Below are positions 33,703-41,197 of a stretch of DNA of 64,000 nucleotides, piece after piece. Made by a program: the position numbers and the translations under genes. A model generated the notes under the pieces. It had not been told where the DNA came from, ran no database searches, and worked only from the letters and a program-made list of their open reading frames with translations. The stretch lies in assembly GCF_042676185.1 (NCBI RefSeq), contig NZ_JBHTJT010000050.1, forward strand, positions 1-64,000, written 5' to 3'. Position 1 is the first letter of the stretch; each line of letters begins with the position of its first letter. The DNA comes from Tropicimonas aquimaris (GTDB lineage: Bacteria; Pseudomonadota; Alphaproteobacteria; Rhodobacterales; Rhodobacteraceae).

Positions 33703-34150
33703 CGGCGAAGACCTTCTTCAGGATCCGCTCCAGCCCGGCGGCATCGGCCTCGTCGAAGGCCGCCGGCTGGTCGCTGTCGATGTCGAGCACGGCGATCAGC
33801 GCACCGGAGGCATCCCGGACCGGCAGCACGATCTCCGACCGGGTGGAGGTGGCGCAGGCGATGTGCCCCGGAAAGGCCTCCACGTCCGCCACGAGCTGCA
33901 CCTCTCCGGTCCGCGCCGCGGCGCCGCAGACGCCGCGCGCGAAGGGGATCACCAGGCAGCCGTGCCCGCCCTGGTAGGGGCCGATCTTGAGCAGTTCCGG
34001 CGCGACCACCCGATAGAAGCCGGTCCAGTCGAACCGGTCGTCGGAATGGTGGATCTCGCAGGCGAGCGTGGCCATCAGCGCGACCGCGTCGTCCTCGCCC
34101 TCGGTCAGAGCCAGGATCGTCTTTTCAAGCTCAGTGTAATCGACCCGCAT
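33695..34150 (-). CDS. GAF-domain free methionine-(R)-sulfoxide reductase
   Basis: A 151-residue GAF protein matching the fRMsr (YebR/MsrC) family, which reduces free Met-R-sulfoxide. The family motifs DWTGFYRV, GPYQGGHGCLVIPFARGVCGAAA and FPGHIACATSTRSEIVLPV contain the three expected cysteines. The ATG overlaps the thiolase stop by one base (TGATG). Together with MsrPQ at the left of the window this gives two separate methionine-oxide repair routes. Confidence 0.9.
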   Translation of the reverse strand: MRVDYTELEKTILALTEGEDDAVALMATLACEIHHSDDRFDWTGFYRVVAPELLKIGPYQGGHGCLVIPFARGVCGAAARTGEVQLVADVEAFPGHIACATSTRSEIVLPVRDASGALIAVLDIDSDQPAAFDEADAAGLERILKKVFAGG

Positions 34151-35310
34151 CACGGCCTCTCTATTGCAATCGCAGTGCCCTCGCCGCCGCCAATGCAGAT
34201 CGCCGCGAGGCCCCGCTTCAGCCCGCGCTTCTCCAGCGCATTGAGCAGCGTCACCATGATCCGGGCGCCGGAAGCTCCGATCGGGTGGCCGAGCGCGCAG
34301 GCCCCGCCATTCACGTTCATCTTCTCTCGCGGAATACCCATCTCGCGCATGAAGGCCATCGGCACAACGGCAAATGCCTCGTTGACCTCCCAGAGATCCA
34401 CGTCCCCGACATCCCAGCCGATCTTCTGCAGCAGCTTCTGCGCTGCCGGGACCGGCGCGGTGGTGAACCAGCCTGGCGCCTGCGCGTGGCTGGCGTGCCC
34501 GAGAATGCGCGCGCGCACCGGCAGGCCGGCGTCTTCCGAGGCAAGCACCAGCGCCGCGGCCCCGTCCGAGATCGACGAGGCATTGGCCGCCGTCACCGTG
34601 CCGTCCTTGCGGAAGGCCGGTTTCAGATGCGGGATCTTCTCCGGGCGGGCCACGCCGGGCTGTTCGTCCTCGTTCACCGTCACGTCGCCCTTCCGGCCCC
34701 TCACCAACACGGGCGTGATCTCGGCGTCGAAAGCGCCGCTCTCCTGCGCCGCCAGCGCGTTCGACAGCGAGCCGAGCGCGTAATCGTCCTGCCCCGTGCG
34801 AGTGAACTGGAAGTGCTCGGCGCAATCCTCGGCGAAGGTGCCCATGAGGCGGCCCTTGTCATAGGCATCCTCCAGCCCGTCGAGGAACATCGAATCCTGG
34901 ACCTGCTGGTGCCCGATCCGCGCGCCGCCGCGCATCTTGGGCAGCAGGTAGGGCGCGTTGGTCATGCTCTCCATGCCGCCCGCGGCGACCACGTCGGACT
35001 GGCCGAGGGCGATCTGGTCGAAGGCCATCATCGCTGCCTTCATACCCGAGCCGCACATCTTGTTGAGCGTCGTGGCCGGCACCTCCTCGCCGAGGCCCGC
35101 GCCAAAGCCCGCCTGCCGCGCCGGTGCCTGCCCCTGACCGGCAGGCAGCACACAGCCCATGAGCAACTCGTCGACGGTCGTCACGCCGGCTTGCCCGAGC
35201 GCGGCCTTCAATGCCGAAGCGCCGAGCTCCGGCGCCGAGAGCCCGGAAAACACCCCTTGAAAGCCGCCCATCGCCGTTCGCGCCGCCCCGGAAATCACCA
35301 CGTTACGCAT
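34150..35310 (-). CDS. Acetyl-CoA acetyltransferase (thiolase)
   Basis: A 386-residue thiolase. The acylated Cys lies in NKMCGSGMKA, GGMESMTNAPYLL is present, and the C-terminal catalytic residues are in NVNGGACALGHPIGASGAR (His) and CIGGGEGTA (Cys). This is the biosynthetic AtoB/PhaA type that condenses two acetyl-CoA, though longer-chain use cannot be excluded. No PHB genes are adjacent. It is the first gene of the overlapping run leading to the pseudouridine synthase and is divergent from the STAS gene. Confidence 0.94.
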   Translation of the reverse strand: MRNVVISGAARTAMGGFQGVFSGLSAPELGASALKAALGQAGVTTVDELLMGCVLPAGQGQAPARQAGFGAGLGEEVPATTLNKMCGSGMKAAMMAFDQIALGQSDVVAAGGMESMTNAPYLLPKMRGGARIGHQQVQDSMFLDGLEDAYDKGRLMGTFAEDCAEHFQFTRTGQDDYALGSLSNALAAQESGAFDAEITPVLVRGRKGDVTVNEDEQPGVARPEKIPHLKPAFRKDGTVTAANASSISDGAAALVLASEDAGLPVRARILGHASHAQAPGWFTTAPVPAAQKLLQKIGWDVGDVDLWEVNEAFAVVPMAFMREMGIPREKMNVNGGACALGHPIGASGARIMVTLLNALEKRGLKRGLAAICIGGGEGTAIAIERP

Positions 35311-35403
35311 GTCGTCCTCCCCGTTTCAGCCGCGTGCATACCGAATGGTAAGGTTTATCGTCCAGCCTTGTTGCCGATTGGACCTGCCGCACCGGAGGAG
35401 CGC

Positions 35404-35748
35404 ATGGAATTCGAGACTCGCACGGAAGGCGACGTTCTCAGGATCGATGTTCTGGCCACGCGGATCGATGCTGCCTGCGCCATCCAGTTCAAGGACTGGA
35501 TGCGGGACCTCTGCGCCGATTGCCCGGAGCGGGTGGTGCTGGATCTCCAGCGGGTCGATTTCCTCGATTCGTCCGGTCTGGGCGCGGTGGTGGCGGCCAT
35601 GAAGTTCCTCGGGAATGGCCGCAGGCTGGAACTCGCCGGGCTGACACCCAAGGTCTCCAAGGTCTTTCGCCTGACCCGGATGGACTCGGTCTTCACCATT
35701 CACCAGTCCGCCGACGACGTATGCGGCAGCGGGAGCAACGTCGCCTGA
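35404..35748 (+). CDS. STAS-domain anti-sigma factor antagonist
   Basis: A 114-residue single STAS domain of the SpoIIAA/RsbV type. The phosphorylatable serine lies in the signature LDLQRVDFLDSSGLGAVVAAMK. Such proteins, when unphosphorylated, sequester an anti-sigma kinase and free a sigma factor or other target. The ATG is preceded by GGAGGAG. The gene overlaps the next gene by one base (TGATG), giving a typical partner-switch pair. Confidence 0.92.
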   Translation: MEFETRTEGDVLRIDVLATRIDAACAIQFKDWMRDLCADCPERVVLDLQRVDFLDSSGLGAVVAAMKFLGNGRRLELAGLTPKVSKVFRLTRMDSVFTIHQSADDVCGSGSNVA

Positions 35749-36320
35749 TGGAAAGACGGCGGGCATCCGGCACGCTGGGGCCATCATGCGCAGGGTCGGC
35801 AACGCCCGGTGCGGCTGCATCCGACCCGACGCCGTCGGCGCCCGGTCTTCCTGCCGAGTGCAGCGGCGTTACGCAGCGACCATGCCGCGGGTGCCTCGGT
35901 TACCTCCACGAGATCGTCGGCGACACGCCGAACGATGTACGCCGCGCCCTGCGAAGGATCGTCCGTTCCCTCGCCTTGCACGGGCTCTCGGCGAAGGATT
36001 GCGTAGATGCGGAACTCGTGCTGGCCGAGATCATGAACAATGTCGTGGAACATTCCTATCTCGGACCGATCTCGGGGGTCTTCAGCGTCGAGATCGCGAT
36101 TCTCACCAGCGGTCTGAACGTGGTCGTGGAGGATGACGGCGCTCCGATGCCGAACCTGCGGCTGCCGGCAAGCCACCCACACGACCTCTCGGTCGAACTG
36201 AACGATCTTCCGGAGGGCGGGTTCGGATGGCTGATGATCCGGGAACTTGCCAAGGATCTTCACTACGAACACCACAAGGGTCGCAACCGACTGCAGTTCC
36301 GACTGGAGACATCCTCATGA
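35748..36320 (+). CDS. Anti-sigma-factor-type serine kinase (HATPase_c, RsbW-like)
   Basis: About 190 residues. The GHKL ATP-binding motifs are N box LVLAEIMNNVVEHSY, G1 VEDDGAPMPNL and G2 GGFGWLMIRELAKDL. It should phosphorylate the STAS partner encoded just upstream and bind a target, classically a sigma factor. The first 55 residues are Pro/Ala/Cys-rich and unlike the family, so the true start may be further downstream; no better start codon with a ribosome binding site was found. No sigma factor gene lies next to it. Confidence 0.85.
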   Translation: MERRRASGTLGPSCAGSATPGAAASDPTPSAPGLPAECSGVTQRPCRGCLGYLHEIVGDTPNDVRRALRRIVRSLALHGLSAKDCVDAELVLAEIMNNVVEHSYLGPISGVFSVEIAILTSGLNVVVEDDGAPMPNLRLPASHPHDLSVELNDLPEGGFGWLMIRELAKDLHYEHHKGRNRLQFRLETSS

Positions 36321-36861
36321 CCCAATGCTTTGAAGATGTACGCCACGCTGTCGCCGCAATCACACCGCAGGAATGCCCCGAATCGTCGGCATCCTATAGG
36401 TGTAGCTCCAAAAGGCTTCCCTCGACGCCGCGTGTTTTCAGCCCCCACCCAAAGCGCGGCGTCGAGGTCCTGCCTTCGGGGAGACCCACTTCAGCTGTTC
36501 CGCGAAACCCTCGATCCGGCAATTCCGTCCGGATCGCCCTCTTCCAGCCGAAGGGGAAACTTTCGGCATCGCACGCGTCGATGGCGCCGGCCCGAAGCCG
36601 CGTTCACGTGACGGAGCGGACCCAAAGCCGACGACCGTTCGGATGAATGTTGGAGGAACCTGACGATGGATACGCGGTCCTGCATGGCTTGCGACCGCCA
36701 GAAAAGGCCCGGCTACAGCCCACAGCCCAGCCATTCGGCCAGCCCAACGTCGCGTTTGGCTAAACCCACAGAAATCAAGGATACTTCCAGCGCCAGAGCA
36801 GAGTCGCGCACTGATCGCGCACCATCATGGCGCGCGCCATAATCCACAGTGTTCGCACCAG
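36321..36861. other. 541-bp unexplained region with perfect inverted repeat
   Basis: No recognisable gene. An ORF (36317-36646) begins in an ATGA overlap with the kinase stop, and another (36666-36842, MDTRSCMACDRQKRPGY...) has GGAGG 9 bp upstream. Both have codon usage unlike the other genes of the window (third positions not G/C-biased), so I do not call them. CCTCGACGCCGCG (36420-36432) and its exact reverse complement (36455-36467) form a perfect 13-bp inverted repeat with a 22-nt loop. ATGGCGCGCGCCAT (36827-36840) is a 14-bp palindrome close to the hspQ stop. Confidence 0.5.
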
Positions 36862-37188
36862 TCAGTTCAGCTGGAAGTGCAGCGGATAGATGCCGTCGCG
36901 AAACTCTCCGAACAGATCCGGAAGGTCGGGATGATCGACAGGTTCCCCGGAATAATCCGGCACCAGGTTCTGTTCCGAGACATACGCCACGTAGTAGCTC
37001 TGATCGTTCTCGGCCAGCAGGTGATAGAACGGCTGCTCCTTTTCCGGACGGCTTTCTTCCGGAATCGCATCATACCAGGCTTCGGTGTTGGAAAAGATCG
37101 CGTCGACATCAAAGACCACACCCCGGAAAGGATGTTTGCGGTGCCGAACAACTTGGCCCAAGTGATATTTGGCTTTACTCTTATGCAT
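36862..37188 (-). CDS. hspQ: Heat shock protein HspQ
   Basis: A 108-residue member of the HspQ/YccV family, first known as a hemimethylated-DNA-binding protein and later as a specificity enhancer of Lon. The core KYHLGQVVRHRKHPFRGVVFDVDAIFSNTEAWYDAIPEE and QPFYHLLAENDQSYYVAYVSEQNLVPD match the family closely. The ATG at 37188 has GGGG nearby; a GTG five codons upstream is possible. No clear heat-shock promoter was found. Confidence 0.93.
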   Translation of the reverse strand: MHKSKAKYHLGQVVRHRKHPFRGVVFDVDAIFSNTEAWYDAIPEESRPEKEQPFYHLLAENDQSYYVAYVSEQNLVPDYSGEPVDHPDLPDLFGEFRDGIYPLHFQLN

Positions 37189-37271
37189 ACACAAAGTCCC
37201 CACGGTAAATGTGGTACGAATTTGCGGGGCGCGAGTCCATCCGCCAGTGCCAGAATCATGGGAAACAGTGT

Positions 37272-38153
37272 GTGAACGCCCTCGTCACAGTCCTTGAAAT
37301 CACCGCTCCCGTGTTCCTCCTGGCCGCCCTGGGCTATGGCTGGACGCGCATGGGATGGGACTATCCGGTTTCCTTCATCACCCGCCTGGCGATGACGCTC
37401 GCCGTCCCCTGCCTGATCTTCACCGCCCTGATGACTTCGCCCGCGGACCCGGCCTCGCTGGCCGCGATCTCCCTCGCCGCGACGCTTGGCTACGTGCTGG
37501 CCGCGATCGTGCTTGCGGCATTCCTACGATTCGCGGGGTTCGACCGGCGCAGCCTGCTCGCGCCGATGATCTTCGGAAATACCGGCAATCTCGGCCTGCC
37601 GCTGGCCTTTTTTGCCTTCGGGCAGGAGGGGCTCGGCCTCGGCGTGGCGGTGCTGGCGGTGACGACGATCGGGATGTTCACTTTCGGCCTGCTGCTGTTC
37701 TCCGGCGGCACGAACCCGGCCCGCGTGCTGCGCGAACCTATGCTGATCGCGTCAGTGCTTGGCGGGCTGTTTCTCTGGCAGGGGTGGCAGACCCCGCAAT
37801 GGCTGACCAACTCGCTGGAGTTGATCGGGCAGATGGCGATCCCGCTGATGCTGCTGACGCTCGGTGTGGCGATGGGCCGCCTGCACCCCGGCGCACTGTT
37901 TCGCTCGTTCGGGCTCTCGCTGGTCAAGCTTGTGGTCTCCGCCTGCGCCGGGATCGCCGCGGGGCTGGTTCTTGGCCTGCCGCCGGTGCCGATGGCGGTG
38001 CTGATTATCCAGATCATCACGCCGGTCCCGGTGACCGCCTACCTGCTCGCGGAGAAATACGATGCCGACAGCGAGTCCGTGGCAGGTCTCGTGGTTGTCT
38101 CCACGCTTCTCTCGATCGCCGTCTACCCGGTCGCGCTGGCAATCCTTCTGTAA
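37272..38153 (+). CDS. AEC-family transporter
   Basis: A 293-residue polytopic membrane protein of the auxin efflux carrier family. It shows two homologous halves of about five helices each, with TRLAMTLAVPCLIFTALM, IFGNTGNLGLPLAFFAFG and, in the second half, LIIQIITPVPVTAYLLAEKYDADSESVAGLVVVSTLLSI. Bacterial members export or exchange organic acids such as malate; the substrate here is unknown. Translation most likely starts at the GTG at 37272, after GGGAA. Confidence 0.88.
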   Translation: MNALVTVLEITAPVFLLAALGYGWTRMGWDYPVSFITRLAMTLAVPCLIFTALMTSPADPASLAAISLAATLGYVLAAIVLAAFLRFAGFDRRSLLAPMIFGNTGNLGLPLAFFAFGQEGLGLGVAVLAVTTIGMFTFGLLLFSGGTNPARVLREPMLIASVLGGLFLWQGWQTPQWLTNSLELIGQMAIPLMLLTLGVAMGRLHPGALFRSFGLSLVKLVVSACAGIAAGLVLGLPPVPMAVLIIQIITPVPVTAYLLAEKYDADSESVAGLVVVSTLLSIAVYPVALAILL

Positions 38154-38270
38154 CAACCCACGAAAAATTGTGCTGTTCGGTCTACCTGTTCTGCGTTCAC
38201 CCCGGATGCGATTTCGCCTAGACTGGAAAAAAACGAGCAGATCAAAAAACAAATCGGATCGGACAGGCGG

Positions 38271-38855
38271 ATGATCAGATCTCTATGCGCCTTGTTTCTC
38301 CTGGCGGTTCTTGCGGGCTGCGGGGGCGGTAACAAGGTATCTCCCAATAACCTCGACAATGCCTGCAGCATTGTCGACCAGCGCCCGCAATACCTGCGCG
38401 CCATGCGAAAGGCCGAGCGGAAGTGGGGTGTGCCGGTTCCGGTGCAGATGGCGATTATCCACCAGGAAAGCAAGTTCGACGGCGACGCCCGTACCCCGCT
38501 GCAATGGCAACTGGGCGTGATCCCGATGGGTCGTCAAAGCTCGGCCTACGGCTATTCCCAGGCGCTCGACGCCACCTGGGATCAGTACAAGACCGAGACC
38601 CGCAATCGCCGGGCCAAGCGTGACGACATCAGCGACGCCACCGATTTCATGGGCTGGTACATGAACAAGACACGATCGAGGAACGGCATTCCGCTTACCG
38701 ATGCGCGCCGCCAGTACCTCGCCTATCACGAGGGTTGGAGCGGCTACTCCCGCCAGAGCTACAATTCGAAGGGGTGGCTGGTGAACGTGGCCGCGCGGGT
38801 CGGCGACCGGGCGCTCGTCTACGACCGTCAGCTCCGGTCCTGCGGCAAGCTCTGA
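38271..38855 (+). CDS. Lytic-transglycosylase-like lipoprotein
   Basis: A 194-residue lipoprotein. The signal peptide ends in the lipobox LLAVLAGC (lipidated Cys17). The mature part has the SLT-like segment GVPVPVQMAIIHQESKFDGDARTP, with the catalytic Glu in HQES, followed by SAYGYSQALDATWDQYK and YLAYHEGWSGYSRQSY. It probably cleaves peptidoglycan glycan strands from the membrane-anchored position. It is convergent with lolA. Confidence 0.88.
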   Translation: MIRSLCALFLLAVLAGCGGGNKVSPNNLDNACSIVDQRPQYLRAMRKAERKWGVPVPVQMAIIHQESKFDGDARTPLQWQLGVIPMGRQSSAYGYSQALDATWDQYKTETRNRRAKRDDISDATDFMGWYMNKTRSRNGIPLTDARRQYLAYHEGWSGYSRQSYNSKGWLVNVAARVGDRALVYDRQLRSCGKL

Positions 38856-38877
38856 CCGCAGGCCTGCCGGCGCGCTG

Positions 38878-39480
38878 CTAGTTGCGGCGCGCTTCTTCGC
38901 GGGGGATGTCGAACAGCGACGATTGCATTCGGGTTCCCGTCTTCAGCTCGCCAAGGATGACAGTGGTCTGGTCACCCGCGCCGTCGGTGATCACCCACTG
39001 GCGCAACTCGATCGGGTCCGGGGTGAACACCAGTCGGATCGTGCCGTATTCGGGGTTCTCCGGATCCTGTGCGACCACGCTCGTCGTCTTGCCGTCGGTG
39101 CTATGGGCGACAACCATGCGCGCCTGGGAGAGGTTCACATTCTTCTGCAGGATGATGCTGAGCGGCGTCTGGCGCAGCGGATACTGGGTGGAGCCCGCGT
39201 TGGACTTGGGGTCGAAGATCGCCACCGTCCCGCCGCCGGCCATCACCAGCGAATTGTCCGGCGGGTTGTACTCGAACCGCGCCCGCCCGGGCCGGTGGAG
39301 ATAGACCTTGCCGGTCGAGATCGTGCCGTCGGCATTGATCTGGGTGAACTCTCCCGAGGCGGTTTCGAACCCGTTGAGGTAGTTCGACAGCGCGTTCAGC
39401 GAGATCTTCTCCGCCGAGGCGGGGCCAGCCAGCGTCAGCGTGAGTGCGAGTGCGAGAATGGAAGCAAGACGTTTCATCAT
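38878..39480 (-). CDS. lolA: Outer-membrane lipoprotein carrier protein LolA
   Basis: A 200-residue periplasmic chaperone that ferries lipoproteins from LolCDE to the outer membrane. A signal peptide (KRLASILALALTLTLAGPASA) is followed by the LolA fold: LNGFETASGEFTQINADGTISTGKVYLHRPGRARFEYNPPDNSLVMAGGGTVAIFDPKSN. Two adjacent ATGs (39480, 39477) are possible. In related genomes lolA often follows ftsK; here a broken RTX protease gene lies between them. Confidence 0.92.
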   Translation of the reverse strand: MMKRLASILALALTLTLAGPASAEKISLNALSNYLNGFETASGEFTQINADGTISTGKVYLHRPGRARFEYNPPDNSLVMAGGGTVAIFDPKSNAGSTQYPLRQTPLSIILQKNVNLSQARMVVAHSTDGKTTSVVAQDPENPEYGTIRLVFTPDPIELRQWVITDGAGDQTTVILGELKTGTRMQSSLFDIPREEARRN

Positions 39481-39570
39481 GACATCTGAGTATGATCTCC
39501 CGGGGGCGCTTACCAGAGTGCGCGCTCTCAAAGCGGCGTGAACGGCGGAAGCCGGCCACCTCCCTGCTGG

Positions 39571-41116
39571 TCAGGCATCGATGAAGATCTGCCAGTCCGC
39601 AAGGCCGGTGAGCTCGGCCTTTGCCACATCCATGATCCGGATCTCCAGGTCGGCCCCGAAGCGGACAAAGCTGTCGGAGCCGCCTCCCGTTTTCACGAAG
39701 CGGGCATGTGACGTGGAAAAGCCGGTCGCCGCGATGTCGATCCGATCGATCCCGAGCTCGAAATCGGTGATCCGGTCGGTCGCGCCGAAATCTTGCCGGG
39801 TAAAGACAAAGGTGTCGCGGGCATTCCGACCGCCGATCAGGACATCGGCGCCGCTGCCGCCACCCAGCGTGTCGGTGCCGCCGCCGCCGATCAGGCGGTC
39901 GTTTCCGGCGTCGCCAGAGAGGCTGTCATTGCCCGCCTCGCCAAGAAGCCTGTCCTTCTGCGCGCCGCCCGAAAGCGTGTCGTCGTCCGCGCCGCCGCGC
40001 AAAGTGTCGGTGCCCTTGCCACCGTCGAGCGTATCCTCGCCCCCGCCTCCGCGCAGGTCGTCCCGGCCTGCGCCGCCGCGCAGGATGTCATCGTTGACCC
40101 ACCAGAATTGCCCGTCGTCGCCGATCAGCAGGTCGTCGCCCTTGCCGCCGACGAGCAAGTCGTTGCCGTCATGGCCCTTGAGCGTGTCGTCGCCGTCCTG
40201 ACCGAAGAGCCTGTCGTTGAAATCGTAGAGCCGGCCCTCGACCTTCCCGGTCGCCCAGAAGCGTGTCGTTGCCTGCCCCGCCGCGCAGGACATCGGCGCC
40301 GCCATTGCCCATGAGCCGGTCGTTGCCGCCGCCGCCCTCGAGCCGGTCCGCCTTTTCCCAGCCCCAGATCTTGTCGGCCCCGCCCTTGCCGTCGATGTGG
40401 TTCTTGATGTGGAGCAACCCGACCACCTGCTCCCCCCGCTTGGTCCCTTCGGCGGTGAAGACCCCTCTCTCAAGCGCGTAACGCCAGCCATTCAGGGCCT
40501 CGGACGTGCCGTAGATATGCTGGACGGCCTGCACGTCAAACGGGCTCGGCTCGGTCTGGGGATCGGAGGTGTAGTTATAGGACATCACCGTATTGTCGGT
40601 GCTGTCGACGGACGACTTCAGGGTATATGTCCCCTCGAACGGATGGCCGAGACCGAGTGTGTGGCCCAGCTCGTGCAGGACGGTGGTAAAGCCGTGGCCG
40701 CTGGTCATCTCGTTCTTGTCGAGGTTCATCACGAAATCCTTGGGGTTGTCGAAGGCCCCGCTGTCGATGTTCGTGAAAGGCAGGCTGGCATAGCCCGCAA
40801 GGTTGCCGGCGTCGACGTCGGCCGCATAGGCCAGCACCATGGCGGTCTCGTCCGTCGTCTCGACGAAGCGCACCCCCGCGATCGCCTCGTAAAGGCCGAG
40901 CGCCTTGCGGAACGCGGCCTCCTCGGCCGCGGTGTAGCTCCGGAAGGATTTCGCGCCGTAGGGGTTTTCGTCCGCCAGCAGGCCGGGAAGGTCTGAGCCG
41001 GTGGCGAAGCGGTAGGAGATGAAGACAGAGGTTCCGAGGGGCTCGTTGGCGTTCCACCGGTCGCCCTCGTTGTCGAGATAGGCCAGGATCGCCCTGTAGT
41101 CGCCGACTTCCGTCAT
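39571..41116 (-). pseudogene. Serralysin-type RTX metalloprotease, frameshifted
   Basis: The 5' part encodes an M10B-like protease. LHELGHTLGLGHPFEG is the zinc motif HExxHxxGxxH, VMSYNY is the Met-turn, and VQAVQHIYG follows. The RTX repeats begin at GGADKIWGWEKADRLEGGGGNDRL and break off after GNDTLLGD. At 40246-40252 the minus strand reads GACCGGG; one extra C throws the frame, and the first frame ends at 40169 after 315 codons. The other frame continues exactly in register as GKVEGRLYDFNDRLFGQDGDDTLKG ... and runs through more RTX repeats to a normal end at 39571. Removing one C would restore a protein of about 514 residues. AGGAGGGGAGG precedes the ATG. A sequencing error cannot be excluded. 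Confidence 0.82.
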
Positions 41117-41197
41117 GGGCCTCCCCTCCTGGTCGATGGAGACGATAGCACAGGCCCGCCGCCGGGGTAATCCCGGCGCCGGGCAGGGGAGGGGGGA

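Noticed and set aside
36317..36646. ORF starting in an ATGA overlap with the kinase gene
   Set aside because: Codon use is not that of the host, the translation has no recognisable pattern, and the perfect inverted repeat lies inside it. Kept only as part of the unexplained region.
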